19,048 bases of DNA from Actinomycetota bacterium (GTDB taxonomy: Bacteria > Actinomycetota > Actinomycetes > JACCUZ01), in contig JAVEDG010000140.1 of NCBI GenBank assembly GCA_030841245.1, positions 1 to 19,048 on the forward strand. The letters are read 5' to 3'. This document shows positions 6,732 to 12,937 of the stretch, in pieces; positions within the stretch are counted from its first letter, which is position 1; each line of letters starts with the position of its first letter. A program made the translations under genes and the position numbers. The notes under the pieces are model-generated. The model searched no databases and was not told the origin of the DNA. It worked only from the letters and a program-made list of their open reading frames with translations.

Positions 6732-6926
6732 CTACTTGCCGAGCAGGCGCTTGACCCGCTTGACGTCGGCCTTGGAGGCGTCGGCGTCGAGCGCCAGGGA
6801 CCTGGTGCGCTTGGAGGACTTCTTCTCGAACAGGTGTCCGCGGTTGGCCTGCTCGTGGCGGACCCGGCCGGAGCCGGTCAGCTTGAAGCGCTTCTTGGTC
6901 CCGCTGTGGGTCTTGTTCTTCGGCAT
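6732..6926 (-). CDS. rpmI: 50S ribosomal protein L35
   Basis: This 64-residue protein of the large subunit reads MPKNKTHSGTKKRFKLTGSG and ends KADVKRVKRLLGK, the standard L35 ends, with the HLFEKKSSKRTR core between them. The ATG at 6926 has AGGAG 11 bases upstream, a little far but the only candidate. It sits between infC and rplT with gaps of 80 and 34 bases, all in one direction, as in most bacteria. Confidence 0.98.
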   Translation of the reverse strand: MPKNKTHSGTKKRFKLTGSGRVRHEQANRGHLFEKKSSKRTRSLALDADASKADVKRVKRLLGK

Positions 6927-6957
6927 GGCGCCGTCTTCTCCTCGTCGTACGGCGCGC

Positions 6958-6980
6958 GGCGGCAGTCTCTGCTGCCCGCC
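6958..6980 (-). other. Small hairpin between infC and rpmI
   Basis: The transcript strand reads GGCGGGCAG, a 6-base loop, then CTGCCGCC: a 5-bp plus 3-bp stem with a single-base bulge. It lies 27 bases downstream of the infC stop and upstream of the rpmI ribosome binding site. It may be a processing or stability element; no U-tract is present. Confidence 0.3.
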
Positions 6981-7006
6981 CGCGTGCGGGTCTGGGTGGT
7001 GCCCGG

Positions 7007-7666
7007 TCAGGCCTGGAGGGCCTGGTCCGGCTGGTCGATGGGGGCGGGCTCGGCGGCCGTCGCCTCGAGTGCGTCGACCGGCGTCGCGTCCTCCGGCTGG
7101 GCTGCTGCCTCCCGGGTCGCCCGGTCGGCGGCCTTCTCGGCGCGGGCCTCGGCCTTCTTCTTGTGCGGACCGAGGACCATGATCATGTTGCGGCCGTCCT
7201 GCTTGGGGGCGGACTCGACGAAACCGAGCTCCTCCACGTCGCCGGCCAGGCGCTGCAGGAGCCGGAAACCCAGCTCCGGACGCGACTGCTCACGGCCCCG
7301 GAACATGATCGTGATCTTGACCTTGTCGCCCTGCTTCAGGAACCGCACCACGTGACCCTTCTTGGTCTCGTAGTCGTGCGGGTCGATCTTCGGGCGCAGC
7401 TTCATCTCCTTGATGATGGTGTGCGCCTGGTTCTTGCGCGCCTCGCGTGCCTTCATCGCGGACTCGTACTTGAACTTTCCGTAGTCCATGATCTTGCACA
7501 CGGGCGGCCGGGCCATGGGCGCCACCTCGACGAGGTCCAGATCGACCTCGCGGGCCAGTCGCAGCGCGTCGCCGATGGCGACGATGCCGACCTGCTCGCC
7601 GTCGGGACCGACAAGCCGCACCTCGTTGACGCGGATCCTGTCGTTGATCCTTGGCTCAGTGCTGAT
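7007..7666 (-). CDS. infC: Translation initiation factor IF-3, probable AUC start codon
   Basis: IF-3 binds the 30S subunit, prevents 70S association and checks the start codon. The protein has 219 residues. The N-domain is ISTEPRINDRIRVNEVRLVG. The linker and C-domain contain PPVCKIMDYGKFKYE, KEMKLRPKIDPHDYETKK, KVTIMFRGREQSRPELG-like residues and PKQDGRNMIMVL. An acidic, Ala/Glu/Pro-rich tail of about 45 residues follows, as in other actinomycetes. The conserved N-terminus requires a start upstream of the first GTG (7621). ATC at 7666 is preceded by a perfect AGGAGG four bases away and gives I(M)STEPRINDRIRV. Rare AUU/AUC starts are established for infC in other bacteria, where IF-3 discriminates against them and so represses itself. 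It heads the rpmI-rplT operon. Confidence 0.93.
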   Translation of the reverse strand: MSTEPRINDRIRVNEVRLVGPDGEQVGIVAIGDALRLAREVDLDLVEVAPMARPPVCKIMDYGKFKYESAMKAREARKNQAHTIIKEMKLRPKIDPHDYETKKGHVVRFLKQGDKVKITIMFRGREQSRPELGFRLLQRLAGDVEELGFVESAPKQDGRNMIMVLGPHKKKAEARAEKAADRATREAAAQPEDATPVDALEATAAEPAPIDQPDQALQA

Positions 7667-7944
7667 GGGGCCTCCTCGATGGGACTTCTGGGACGACCGC
7701 CGGCCCGGGCAGACCGTGACTGCCGGGTCGTGGCACGAGAACGGGCCCCCGCGCCACGTGCTCGCGAAGGCCCGACAGACCGCGGGACCGTCCTGGTCCC
7801 GCTAAGCGCCACGGGACGGCTCGCGCCGGTGCCCGTCACGCCGACCTGTACCCGACGACCTCACGGTCGCTGCGGGTGGGAGTGGGCCTCCGCTTTGCAC
7901 ATCCGTACGCCGGGGCGACCCGGCACGCGGACTGGTCAGGTCAG
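7667..7944 (-). promoter_or_regulatory. Long structured 5' leader of infC-rpmI-rplT
   Basis: No gene is seen in the 320 bases between infC and the SseB-like gene. The leader contains three visible stems on the transcript strand. The first is a perfect 8-bp hairpin GCGGGACC/GGTCCCGC with a 5-base loop (7802-7782). The second is a 6-bp CGTGGC/GCCACG stem (7758-7753 with 7734-7729) enclosing an internal gggccc palindrome. The third is an 8-bp stem with one bulge (7727-7704) that ends about 25 bases before the AGGAGG. No U-tract follows any stem, so a translational or Rho-type control is more likely than an intrinsic terminator. Autoregulation by IF-3 or L20 is possible but not shown. Confidence 0.5.
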
Positions 7945-7950
7945 AGGGTA
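7945..7950 (-). promoter_or_regulatory. Putative extended -10 of infC operon promoter
   Basis: Minus-strand TGGTACCCT matches an extended -10 (TGnTAnnnT). A start at about 7938 would give a leader of about 270 bases. No good -35 was found at 16-18 bases. Confidence 0.35.
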
Positions 7951-7986
7951 CCAGCGGGGCGGCCATGGGTGCGAGCCGCACCGAGC

Positions 7987-8814
7987 TCACGCCTGATCTT
8001 GAGACAGCCCGCGCAACAGCTCGACACCCCCTGCCTCAAGACCACCTGCCTCAAGATCGTCGGGAAGGGGCGATCGGCTCGGCTGCAGCACCAGATCCAG
8101 GCCCAGCACGGCCCGCTCGCGCAGCGCCGGGACGGACGCCAACAGCTCCCCCAACAGCCGCCCCAGGTCGGCCAGAGCGGTCGGCCACCTCTCGGCGCCT
8201 GTGCCGGCAACGGTGACGAGGAGCAGCTGCGCGTCCACCTCCGCACCCGGCCGCAGGTACGCCGCGTCGAGCTGCCCGATGATGCCCACCGGCCCGGTCA
8301 CGAGAGCATCCCGCAGCGCGCCCGCCAGCTCCGCGTCGGCGTACGCCGGCGTCCCGGCCCGTCCCTCTGCCAGGGCAAGGACCTCGGGCCGGCCGAGCGC
8401 GCAGGCAGCCGGCGATCCCGGGTCGACGACCAGGGCGTCGGCGGACTCGTCGAGCGCCACCTGCGCGGCCTGCGGTCCCAGCACCGGGACGGGCCGCGCG
8501 GCGGGGTTCCAGCCGCGCAGCGTGTCGAGGCTGCTGAAGACCGGGAGCGCGCGGGCACCGTCGGCACTCCCGAGGAGCGGCACGGCGATGTCCGAGGACT
8601 TCTCGCCGCCGTCCCCGGCCCGCCCGTCCGGACCGAGGACCGGGACGACGGGGGCCAGCACTCGGGCCCGGTGCAGCGCGGCGAGCACCTCGGGGCGACG
8701 GCGCGGGTCCGCCCGAGCCGCCGAGAGCGCCGCCGCCAGCTCGGGGTCCGCGCGGCCGTCGTCACCGGCGAAGCCCGGGTCCGGGATCCGCCGCGCCTGC
8801 GGGGGCTGGGACAT
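7987..8814 (-). CDS. SseB-like protein (SseB N-terminal domain family)
   Basis: This 275-residue soluble protein of unknown biochemical role is related to the SseB N-terminal domain family. Recognisable features are the opening RRIPDPGFAGDDGRADPELAAAL-like stretch (about 8-30), RARVLAPVVPVLG (49-61), EKSSDIAVPLL (70-80), LPVFSSLDTLRGWNPAARPVPV and a C-terminal domain ending in LGLDLVLQPSRSPLPDD. As I recall, homologues often precede infC in actinomycetes. The C-terminus contains an imperfect duplication LEAGGLEAGGVE. The ATG at 8814 has no ribosome binding site and follows TAGCCT by six bases, so it is probably leaderless. It is divergent from the phosphoribosyltransferase with only 30 bases between start codons. 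Confidence 0.78.
   Translation of the reverse strand: MSQPPQARRIPDPGFAGDDGRADPELAAALSAARADPRRRPEVLAALHRARVLAPVVPVLGPDGRAGDGGEKSSDIAVPLLGSADGARALPVFSSLDTLRGWNPAARPVPVLGPQAAQVALDESADALVVDPGSPAACALGRPEVLALAEGRAGTPAYADAELAGALRDALVTGPVGIIGQLDAAYLRPGAEVDAQLLLVTVAGTGAERWPTALADLGRLLGELLASVPALRERAVLGLDLVLQPSRSPLPDDLEAGGLEAGGVELLRGLSQDQA
8030..8056 (+). repeat. 15-bp-period tandem repeat near the SseB-like gene 3' end
   Basis: The 12-mer CCTGCCTCAAGA occurs at 8030-8041 and again at 8045-8056. It encodes the duplicated Leu-Glu-Ala-Gly-Gly of the C-terminus. A 9-base inverted copy (7995-8003 with 8050-8058, GATCTTGAG/CTCAAGATC) spans the region near the stop codon, so the mRNA could form a stem-loop here. 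Confidence 0.6.
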
Positions 8815-8820
8815 CGGGCG

Positions 8821-8826
8821 AGGCTA
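8821..8826 (-). promoter_or_regulatory. -10 of leaderless promoter for the SseB-like gene
   Basis: Minus-strand TAGCCT, then CGCCCG, then ATG (8814). The transcription start would coincide with the start codon. A weak CCGACA lies 19 bases upstream as a possible -35. Confidence 0.5.
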
Positions 8827-8844
8827 CCGGGGGATGCTGGAGGC

Positions 8845-9507
8845 ATGTCGGCGTCACGGTTCCCTGACCGGGCGGCCGCGGGGCGCGAGCTCGGCGCCGT
8901 GCTGGCGCAGCGCGGGTACGGCGCCGCGGACCCGGTCGTCCTCGGGCTGCCGCGCGGCGGCGTCGAGGTGGCCGCGGAGGTCGCGGCAGCGCTGGGGGTC
9001 GACGTCGACGTGTTCGTGGCCCGCAAGATCGGTCACCCGGCGCAGCCGGAGTTCGGCGTGGGGGCGCTCGCCGAGGGCGACGGCGAGCCGGTGTTCGACG
9101 AGCAGGCGCTGCGCCACACCGGGCTGACCCCCGAGCGGCTGCTCGGCACGGTCAAGCGGGAGCGTGACGAGCTGGACCGGCGGGTCGGTGCCTACCGCGG
9201 CGGGCGGGAGCTGCCCGACCTCGCCGGTCGCACGGTGATCCTGGTCGACGACGGCGTCGCCACCGGGGTCACGGCCCGGGCAGCGCTGCGGACGTTGCGC
9301 GGCCGGGGACCCGCGCACGTCGTCCTGGCCGCGCCGGTCGCGGCGCTGGGCGCCGTCGAGGAGCTCGCCTCCGAGGTCGACGAGGTCGTGGTGCTCACGA
9401 CGCCGGCCGGGTTCCGGTCGGTCGGCCAGGCGTACGGGCGCTTCGGTCAGACCAGCGACGCCACGGTCCTGCGGCTGCTGGCGGACCGGTCGGACCCTGG
9501 TTCGTGA
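8845..9507 (+). CDS. Phosphoribosyltransferase-domain protein
   Basis: This 220-residue cytosolic protein has a type I phosphoribosyltransferase fold. The PRPP-binding signature VILVDDGVATGVTA lies at 131-144, with the two acidic residues and the Thr/Gly loop. The N-terminal PVVLGLPRGGVEVAAEVA (30-47) and DVFVARKIGHPAQPEFGVGA (55-74) are typical of the poorly characterised group sometimes fused to dienelactone hydrolases. A base substrate cannot be assigned, and it could bind PRPP without being a salvage enzyme. The ATG at 8845 has GGAGG three to four bases upstream. It is divergent from the SseB-like gene and convergent with the amidohydrolase, so it is a single-gene unit. A link to pyrimidine breakdown next door is possible but unproven. 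Confidence 0.85.
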   Translation: MSASRFPDRAAAGRELGAVLAQRGYGAADPVVLGLPRGGVEVAAEVAAALGVDVDVFVARKIGHPAQPEFGVGALAEGDGEPVFDEQALRHTGLTPERLLGTVKRERDELDRRVGAYRGGRELPDLAGRTVILVDDGVATGVTARAALRTLRGRGPAHVVLAAPVAALGAVEELASEVDEVVVLTTPAGFRSVGQAYGRFGQTSDATVLRLLADRSDPGS

Positions 9508-9547
9508 TCGTGACGGATCCGACCGTCGATGTTCTCTTCGCGATCAC
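9504..9547. terminator. Inverted repeats between convergent genes, possible bidirectional terminator
   Basis: GTGATCG (9504-9510) is repeated inverted as CGATCAC (9541-9547). An inner 5-bp hairpin GACGG/CCGTC lies at 9512-9527. The structure spans the phosphoribosyltransferase stop codon and the 65-base gap before the convergent amidohydrolase stop. No U-tract is evident in either direction, so the terminator role is inferred from position. Confidence 0.35.
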
Positions 9548-9572
9548 CCGCAGCGCCTGGTTGTCGCCCCTG

Positions 9573-10697
9573 TCACTGCCTGCCGTGGTCGACGATGGCG
9601 ATGACCGGCCCGCCGCCCGAGGGCCCCTGGTGCACCGCGGCCACCGACACGAACACGGCCGGGTCACCTGTGACCGACGCGACGACACCGCCGACACAGG
9701 ACTTGATCTGGCGGTGCCAGTGCACGTCGCTGTCGTCGAGCATGATGTTGCGCCGGTCGCGGACCCGGCCGGTCGGGTCGGCCTCGCACTTGCAGAACAC
9801 GTTGACGACGCGGTCGTGCAGGTCGCTCGGGTGCGGGCGCTCAGGGAGGTCGGTGAGTCCCGCGCTGCGGATGCTCTCCCAGACGCCGTCCGAGTCGAGC
9901 GCGTCACGCATCACGCTGTGCCCGATCTGGAACCGGCCACCGATCCCTCTGACGTTGCCCAGGACCACGATCTGGGCCCGGTCGAGCTCGACCCCCGACG
10001 AGCACGAGGCGACCGAGCTGAACAACGAGAGGTCCTTGTGGATCTGGTCGGCGCGCGGCATGTCGATCTCGCCGAGCGCGACGGCGATGCCGAGCGCGGT
10101 GGTCGAGTTGGACACGTCCATCGACTTGAGGGTGTCCTCGGTCCAGACGTCCTGTCCGCGCTTCTTCGCGTCGGTGATGGTCTCGAGAGTCAGCAGCGGG
10201 GTCTTGGTCTGCACGTAGTGCACGTCGGCCGGGTCGCTGATGCCGGCCCGCTCCATCGCGACCTCGACACCGGCCGCGACCTTCTCGACCATCGGCGGCC
10301 GGCCGATGTCCTCGGGGCGGATCTGCTCGCTCATCGCGTAACCGACGGACAGCCGCGGTTCGTCGGTGGCCGGGACGCGGTCCGGCGTCGTGGTCGCGAA
10401 GACGGTGGCGTGAGGAGAGATCACCCCGTCGGTCCCGCCTGACCACACGATCGGGATCTGCCGGATCTCGTCCATGCTGCGGGTGCCGCGCGCCTCGATC
10501 ACCTCCCGGAAGGCACGGTCGGCGATGATCCGGGTGTAGTCGTTCACTCCCCCGTTGCCCTCGGTCTTGCCGATGACGGCGATGACCCGGTCCGCCTCGA
10601 CCGCGCCCGCGTCGATCAGCCGGGTGAGGCCGGACGCATCCGAGACGCTCTCGATCGCGACCTTGTGCACCTCGACGGGCAGCGGCGGCGTACTCAT
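9573..10697 (-). CDS. Ring-opening amidohydrolase, barbiturase-like (AtzD/TrzD/barbiturase family)
   Basis: This 374-residue enzyme hydrolyses a cyclic amide ring: barbiturate to ureidomalonate, or cyanurate to carboxybiuret. Three internally similar domains are visible, each with a family lysine: VIGKTEGNGGVNDYTR (Lys44) paired with IVWSGGTDGVISPH (Ser86); VQTKTPLL (Lys165) with SSVASCSSGVEL (Ser233/234); and VFCKCEAD (Lys303) with the C-terminal VSVAAVHQGPSGGGP region. The family uses Ser-Lys dyads in a threefold-like barrel. GGVNDYTRIIADRAFRE, TPLLTLETI and QGPSGGGP resemble actinobacterial barbiturases as I recall them, more than AtzD, so barbiturase is favoured, but substrate cannot be fixed by eye. 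The ATG overlaps the carbamate kinase TGA (ATGA, 10697-10694), so the two are translationally coupled. Uracil dehydrogenase and ureidomalonase are not in the window. Confidence 0.88.
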   Translation of the reverse strand: MSTPPLPVEVHKVAIESVSDASGLTRLIDAGAVEADRVIAVIGKTEGNGGVNDYTRIIADRAFREVIEARGTRSMDEIRQIPIVWSGGTDGVISPHATVFATTTPDRVPATDEPRLSVGYAMSEQIRPEDIGRPPMVEKVAAGVEVAMERAGISDPADVHYVQTKTPLLTLETITDAKKRGQDVWTEDTLKSMDVSNSTTALGIAVALGEIDMPRADQIHKDLSLFSSVASCSSGVELDRAQIVVLGNVRGIGGRFQIGHSVMRDALDSDGVWESIRSAGLTDLPERPHPSDLHDRVVNVFCKCEADPTGRVRDRRNIMLDDSDVHWHRQIKSCVGGVVASVTGDPAVFVSVAAVHQGPSGGGPVIAIVDHGRQ

Positions 10698-11641
10698 GAC
10701 TTCCTCGTCTCGTTCTCGATGACGGTCCCGGCGCGACCGTGCACGGCCTCGGTGATCTGGTGCAGCGACGTGATGGTCGCGCGCCGACCGCCGCCCTCCA
10801 CGAAGCGGACCGCGGCATCCACCTTGGGCCCCATGCTGCCGCTCGCGAACTCCCCGGTGTCCAGGTGGCCGCGCATCTCGGCGGTGGTGGCCCGCTCGAT
10901 CGGTCGTTGGGCCGGGGTGCCGTAGCCGACCAGGGCGTGGTCGACGTCGGTCGCGATGACGAGTACGTCGGCCCGCACCGCACGGGCGAGCAGGTCGGCG
11001 GCCAGGTCCTTGTCGATGACCGCCTCCACGCCGCGCAACGCGCCGCCTGGCTCCCGGACCACGGGGATGCCGCCACCGCCGGCCCCCACGACGACGAACC
11101 CAGCGTCGGCCAGGGTCTCGATCGCGACGGCGTCGAGGATCTCCAGCGGCTCCGGCGAGGCGACGACCCGACGCCAGCCACGTGAGCCGCGGTCCTCCCA
11201 GGTCTGGCCGTGCTCGACAAGCACCTTGGCCTCGGCCGCGGGCAGGTAGCGCCCGATCGGCTTGGTGGGATGGGTGAACCCAGGGTCGTCGGCGTCGACG
11301 CGGGTGCGGGTCACGACGACCGCCGTACGCCGGGACAGGCCGCGCGCCGCCAGCGCCACCTCCAGCGCGTCCATGATCAGGAAGCCGATGGTTCCCTGGG
11401 TTTGCGCCCCGCACCAGTCCAGCGGCACCGGCGGGACCACCGCGGCCGCGACCTCGTTCTTCACCAGGAGGTTGCCGACCTGCGGGCCGTTGCCGTGGGT
11501 GATGACCACGTCGACGCCGTCGACGATCAGATGGGCGACGTGCTGCATGGCCTCGGTGATCGCGGCCTCCTGCTCCTCGGGCGCCGCGCTGCCGTCCGGC
11601 CCGGTCATGGCGTTGCCACCCAGAGCGATCAGCACCCGCAT
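10694..11641 (-). CDS. arcC: Carbamate kinase
   Basis: This 315-residue amino-acid-kinase-fold enzyme interconverts carbamoyl phosphate + ADP with carbamate + ATP, usually the ATP-yielding last step of a catabolic route. Motifs: RVLIALGGNA at the N-terminus, VITHGNGPQVGNLL (46-59), LDWCGAQTQGTIGF (84-97), VVVGAGGGGIPVV (183-195), VIDKDLAADLLA (208-219; Lys211, Asp212), and GSMGPKVDAA near the C-terminus. Length is normal. There is no arginine deiminase or ornithine carbamoyltransferase nearby, so this is not an ADI operon. The downstream partner is the barbiturase-like gene, with a 4-base ATGA overlap. The ATG at 11641 follows TAGAGT by six bases with no ribosome binding site, so the pair probably has its own leaderless transcript despite lying 35 bases after the CoA-transferase stop. 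Confidence 0.94.
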   Translation of the reverse strand: MRVLIALGGNAMTGPDGSAAPEEQEAAITEAMQHVAHLIVDGVDVVITHGNGPQVGNLLVKNEVAAAVVPPVPLDWCGAQTQGTIGFLIMDALEVALAARGLSRRTAVVVTRTRVDADDPGFTHPTKPIGRYLPAAEAKVLVEHGQTWEDRGSRGWRRVVASPEPLEILDAVAIETLADAGFVVVGAGGGGIPVVREPGGALRGVEAVIDKDLAADLLARAVRADVLVIATDVDHALVGYGTPAQRPIERATTAEMRGHLDTGEFASGSMGPKVDAAVRFVEGGGRRATITSLHQITEAVHGRAGTVIENETRKS

Positions 11642-11647
11642 GGGTGG

Positions 11648-11653
11648 ACTCTA
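11648..11653 (-). promoter_or_regulatory. -10 of leaderless promoter for arcC-amidohydrolase
   Basis: Minus-strand TAGAGT, then CCACCC, then ATG (11641). It falls in the 35-base gap after the CoA-transferase gene, so the carbamate kinase pair can be transcribed independently of it. No clear -35 at 16-18 bases. Confidence 0.5.
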
Positions 11654-11676
11654 TGAGGTCGCAGTTACCTGATCCG

Positions 11677-12837
11677 TCACACCTCGGCCTCGTCCAGCCA
11701 CGCCAGTACGGCTTCGGTGTGCTGGCCGAGCGCCGGCGGCGCGGTGTGCTGCAGCGGGCTCGACCCGTCGAAGCGCACCGGCGGCCCGGGCAGCGTGAGG
11801 TGGCCGGCGGTGGCGTGCTCGACCTCGATGAGCAGGCCCTGCGAGCGCGTCTGGTCCCAGTCGTAGACCCGGTCCAGCGTCCGCACCTCCCCCGCCGGGA
11901 TGCCGATCTCGGCCAGCCGCGGCAGCAGCTCGGCCAGCGGCGCGTCGGCGAAGGCGGCGTCGACGGCCGCGATCACGGCGTCGCGGTTGCGGACCCGCTC
12001 GGCGTTGGTGGCGAACCCCGGCTCGTCCACCGGCATGCCGTACGCCGTGGCCAGCCGCCGCCACAGGCTCTCGCTGCCGACCGCGATCTGGACCAGCCCG
12101 TCCTCGGCCCGGAACAGCCCGTAGGGACAGATGGAGGGGTGGTGGTTTCCCTGGCCGCTCGGCACCTCGCCGGTCACCGTGTAACGGGTGCCCTGGAAGG
12201 CGTGGACGCCGACGATGGCGGCCAGCAGCGAGGTCCGCACGACGGTGCCGCGCCCGGTACGGTTCCGCTCGTGCAACGCGGCGACCACGCCGTACGCGCC
12301 GTACATCCCGGCGAGCAGGTCACCGATCGGCACCCCCACGCGCATCGGCGAGTCCGGACCCGTCCCGGTCAGCGACATCAGCCCACCCTCGCCCTGGGCG
12401 ATTTGGTCATAGCCCGCCCGGCCGCCCTCGGGCCCGTCGTGGCCGAACCCGGTGATGGACAGCACGACCAGGCGCGGGTTCAGCTCGTGCAGTCGCTCCA
12501 CCGGGAAGCCGAGGCGGTCGAGCACACCGGTGCGGAAGTTCTCGACGAGCACGTCGGCCCGGCGGACCAGCCGCGTGAGGAGGTCCTTGCCGGCGTCGGA
12601 CTTGAGGTCCGCGGTCACCGACTCCTTGTTGCGGTTGCAGGAGAAGAAGTACGTCGACTCCGGCGCGTCCTCGGGACCGACGAACGGCGGGCCCCAGCCC
12701 CTGCTGTCGTCGCCGCCCTGCGGGTGCTCGACCTTGATGACACGAGCGCCGAGGTCACCCAGCATCATCGCCGCGTGCGGGCCGGCCAACGCTCGCGAGA
12801 GGTCGACCACGAGGACACCGTCAAGAGGTCCGGGCAT
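11677..12837 (-). CDS. Class III CoA-transferase (CaiB/BaiF family)
   Basis: This 386-residue enzyme is predicted to move CoA between carboxylic acids. Family features: GVLVVDLSRALAGPHAAMMLGDLGARVIKVEHP (7-39), SCNRNKESVTADLKS (66-80), ADVLVENFRTGVLDRLG (94-110), and AGYDQIAQGEGGLMSLTG, where Asp144 is the expected catalytic nucleophile. The C-terminal domain runs through LPGPPVRFDGSSP and LGQHTEAVL. Donor and acceptor cannot be inferred from sequence; formyl-CoA, succinyl-CoA and acyl-CoA members look alike. It is upstream of and co-directional with carbamate kinase. The ATG at 12837 follows TACGCT by seven bases with no ribosome binding site, so it is probably leaderless. If it belongs with the amidohydrolase, malonate would be a plausible acceptor; this is speculation. 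Confidence 0.9.
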   Translation of the reverse strand: MPGPLDGVLVVDLSRALAGPHAAMMLGDLGARVIKVEHPQGGDDSRGWGPPFVGPEDAPESTYFFSCNRNKESVTADLKSDAGKDLLTRLVRRADVLVENFRTGVLDRLGFPVERLHELNPRLVVLSITGFGHDGPEGGRAGYDQIAQGEGGLMSLTGTGPDSPMRVGVPIGDLLAGMYGAYGVVAALHERNRTGRGTVVRTSLLAAIVGVHAFQGTRYTVTGEVPSGQGNHHPSICPYGLFRAEDGLVQIAVGSESLWRRLATAYGMPVDEPGFATNAERVRNRDAVIAAVDAAFADAPLAELLPRLAEIGIPAGEVRTLDRVYDWDQTRSQGLLIEVEHATAGHLTLPGPPVRFDGSSPLQHTAPPALGQHTEAVLAWLDEAEV

Positions 12838-12844
12838 GGCGGCC

Positions 12845-12850
12845 AGCGTA
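12845..12850 (-). promoter_or_regulatory. -10 of leaderless promoter for the CoA-transferase
   Basis: Minus-strand TACGCT, then seven bases (GGCCGCC), then ATG (12837). It lies in the 100-base divergent gap with the exonuclease gene. Confidence 0.45.
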
Positions 12851-12937
12851 GGCGGGCCCCGGCCGGGCAGGCTGCCCCCTCCTCGACGACCCGGCCCCCG
12901 CCGACGGCTGACCGTGCGTTCTGCGACGATCGCAGCC

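Noticed and set aside
7995..8058. 9-base inverted repeat at the 3' end of the SseB-like gene as a terminator
   Set aside because: Arms are 46 bases apart, lie mostly inside the coding region and one arm is part of a tandem repeat; not convincing as a terminator.
7876..8844. 543-codon + strand frame covering the infC leader and SseB-like gene
   Set aside because: Only its last 220 codons, from ATG 8845, look like a protein (phosphoribosyltransferase); the rest is antisense to the SseB-like gene.
10694..11641. Arginine deiminase operon
   Set aside because: Carbamate kinase is present but arcA, arcB and an arginine/ornithine antiporter are absent; the partner is a ring-opening amidohydrolase.
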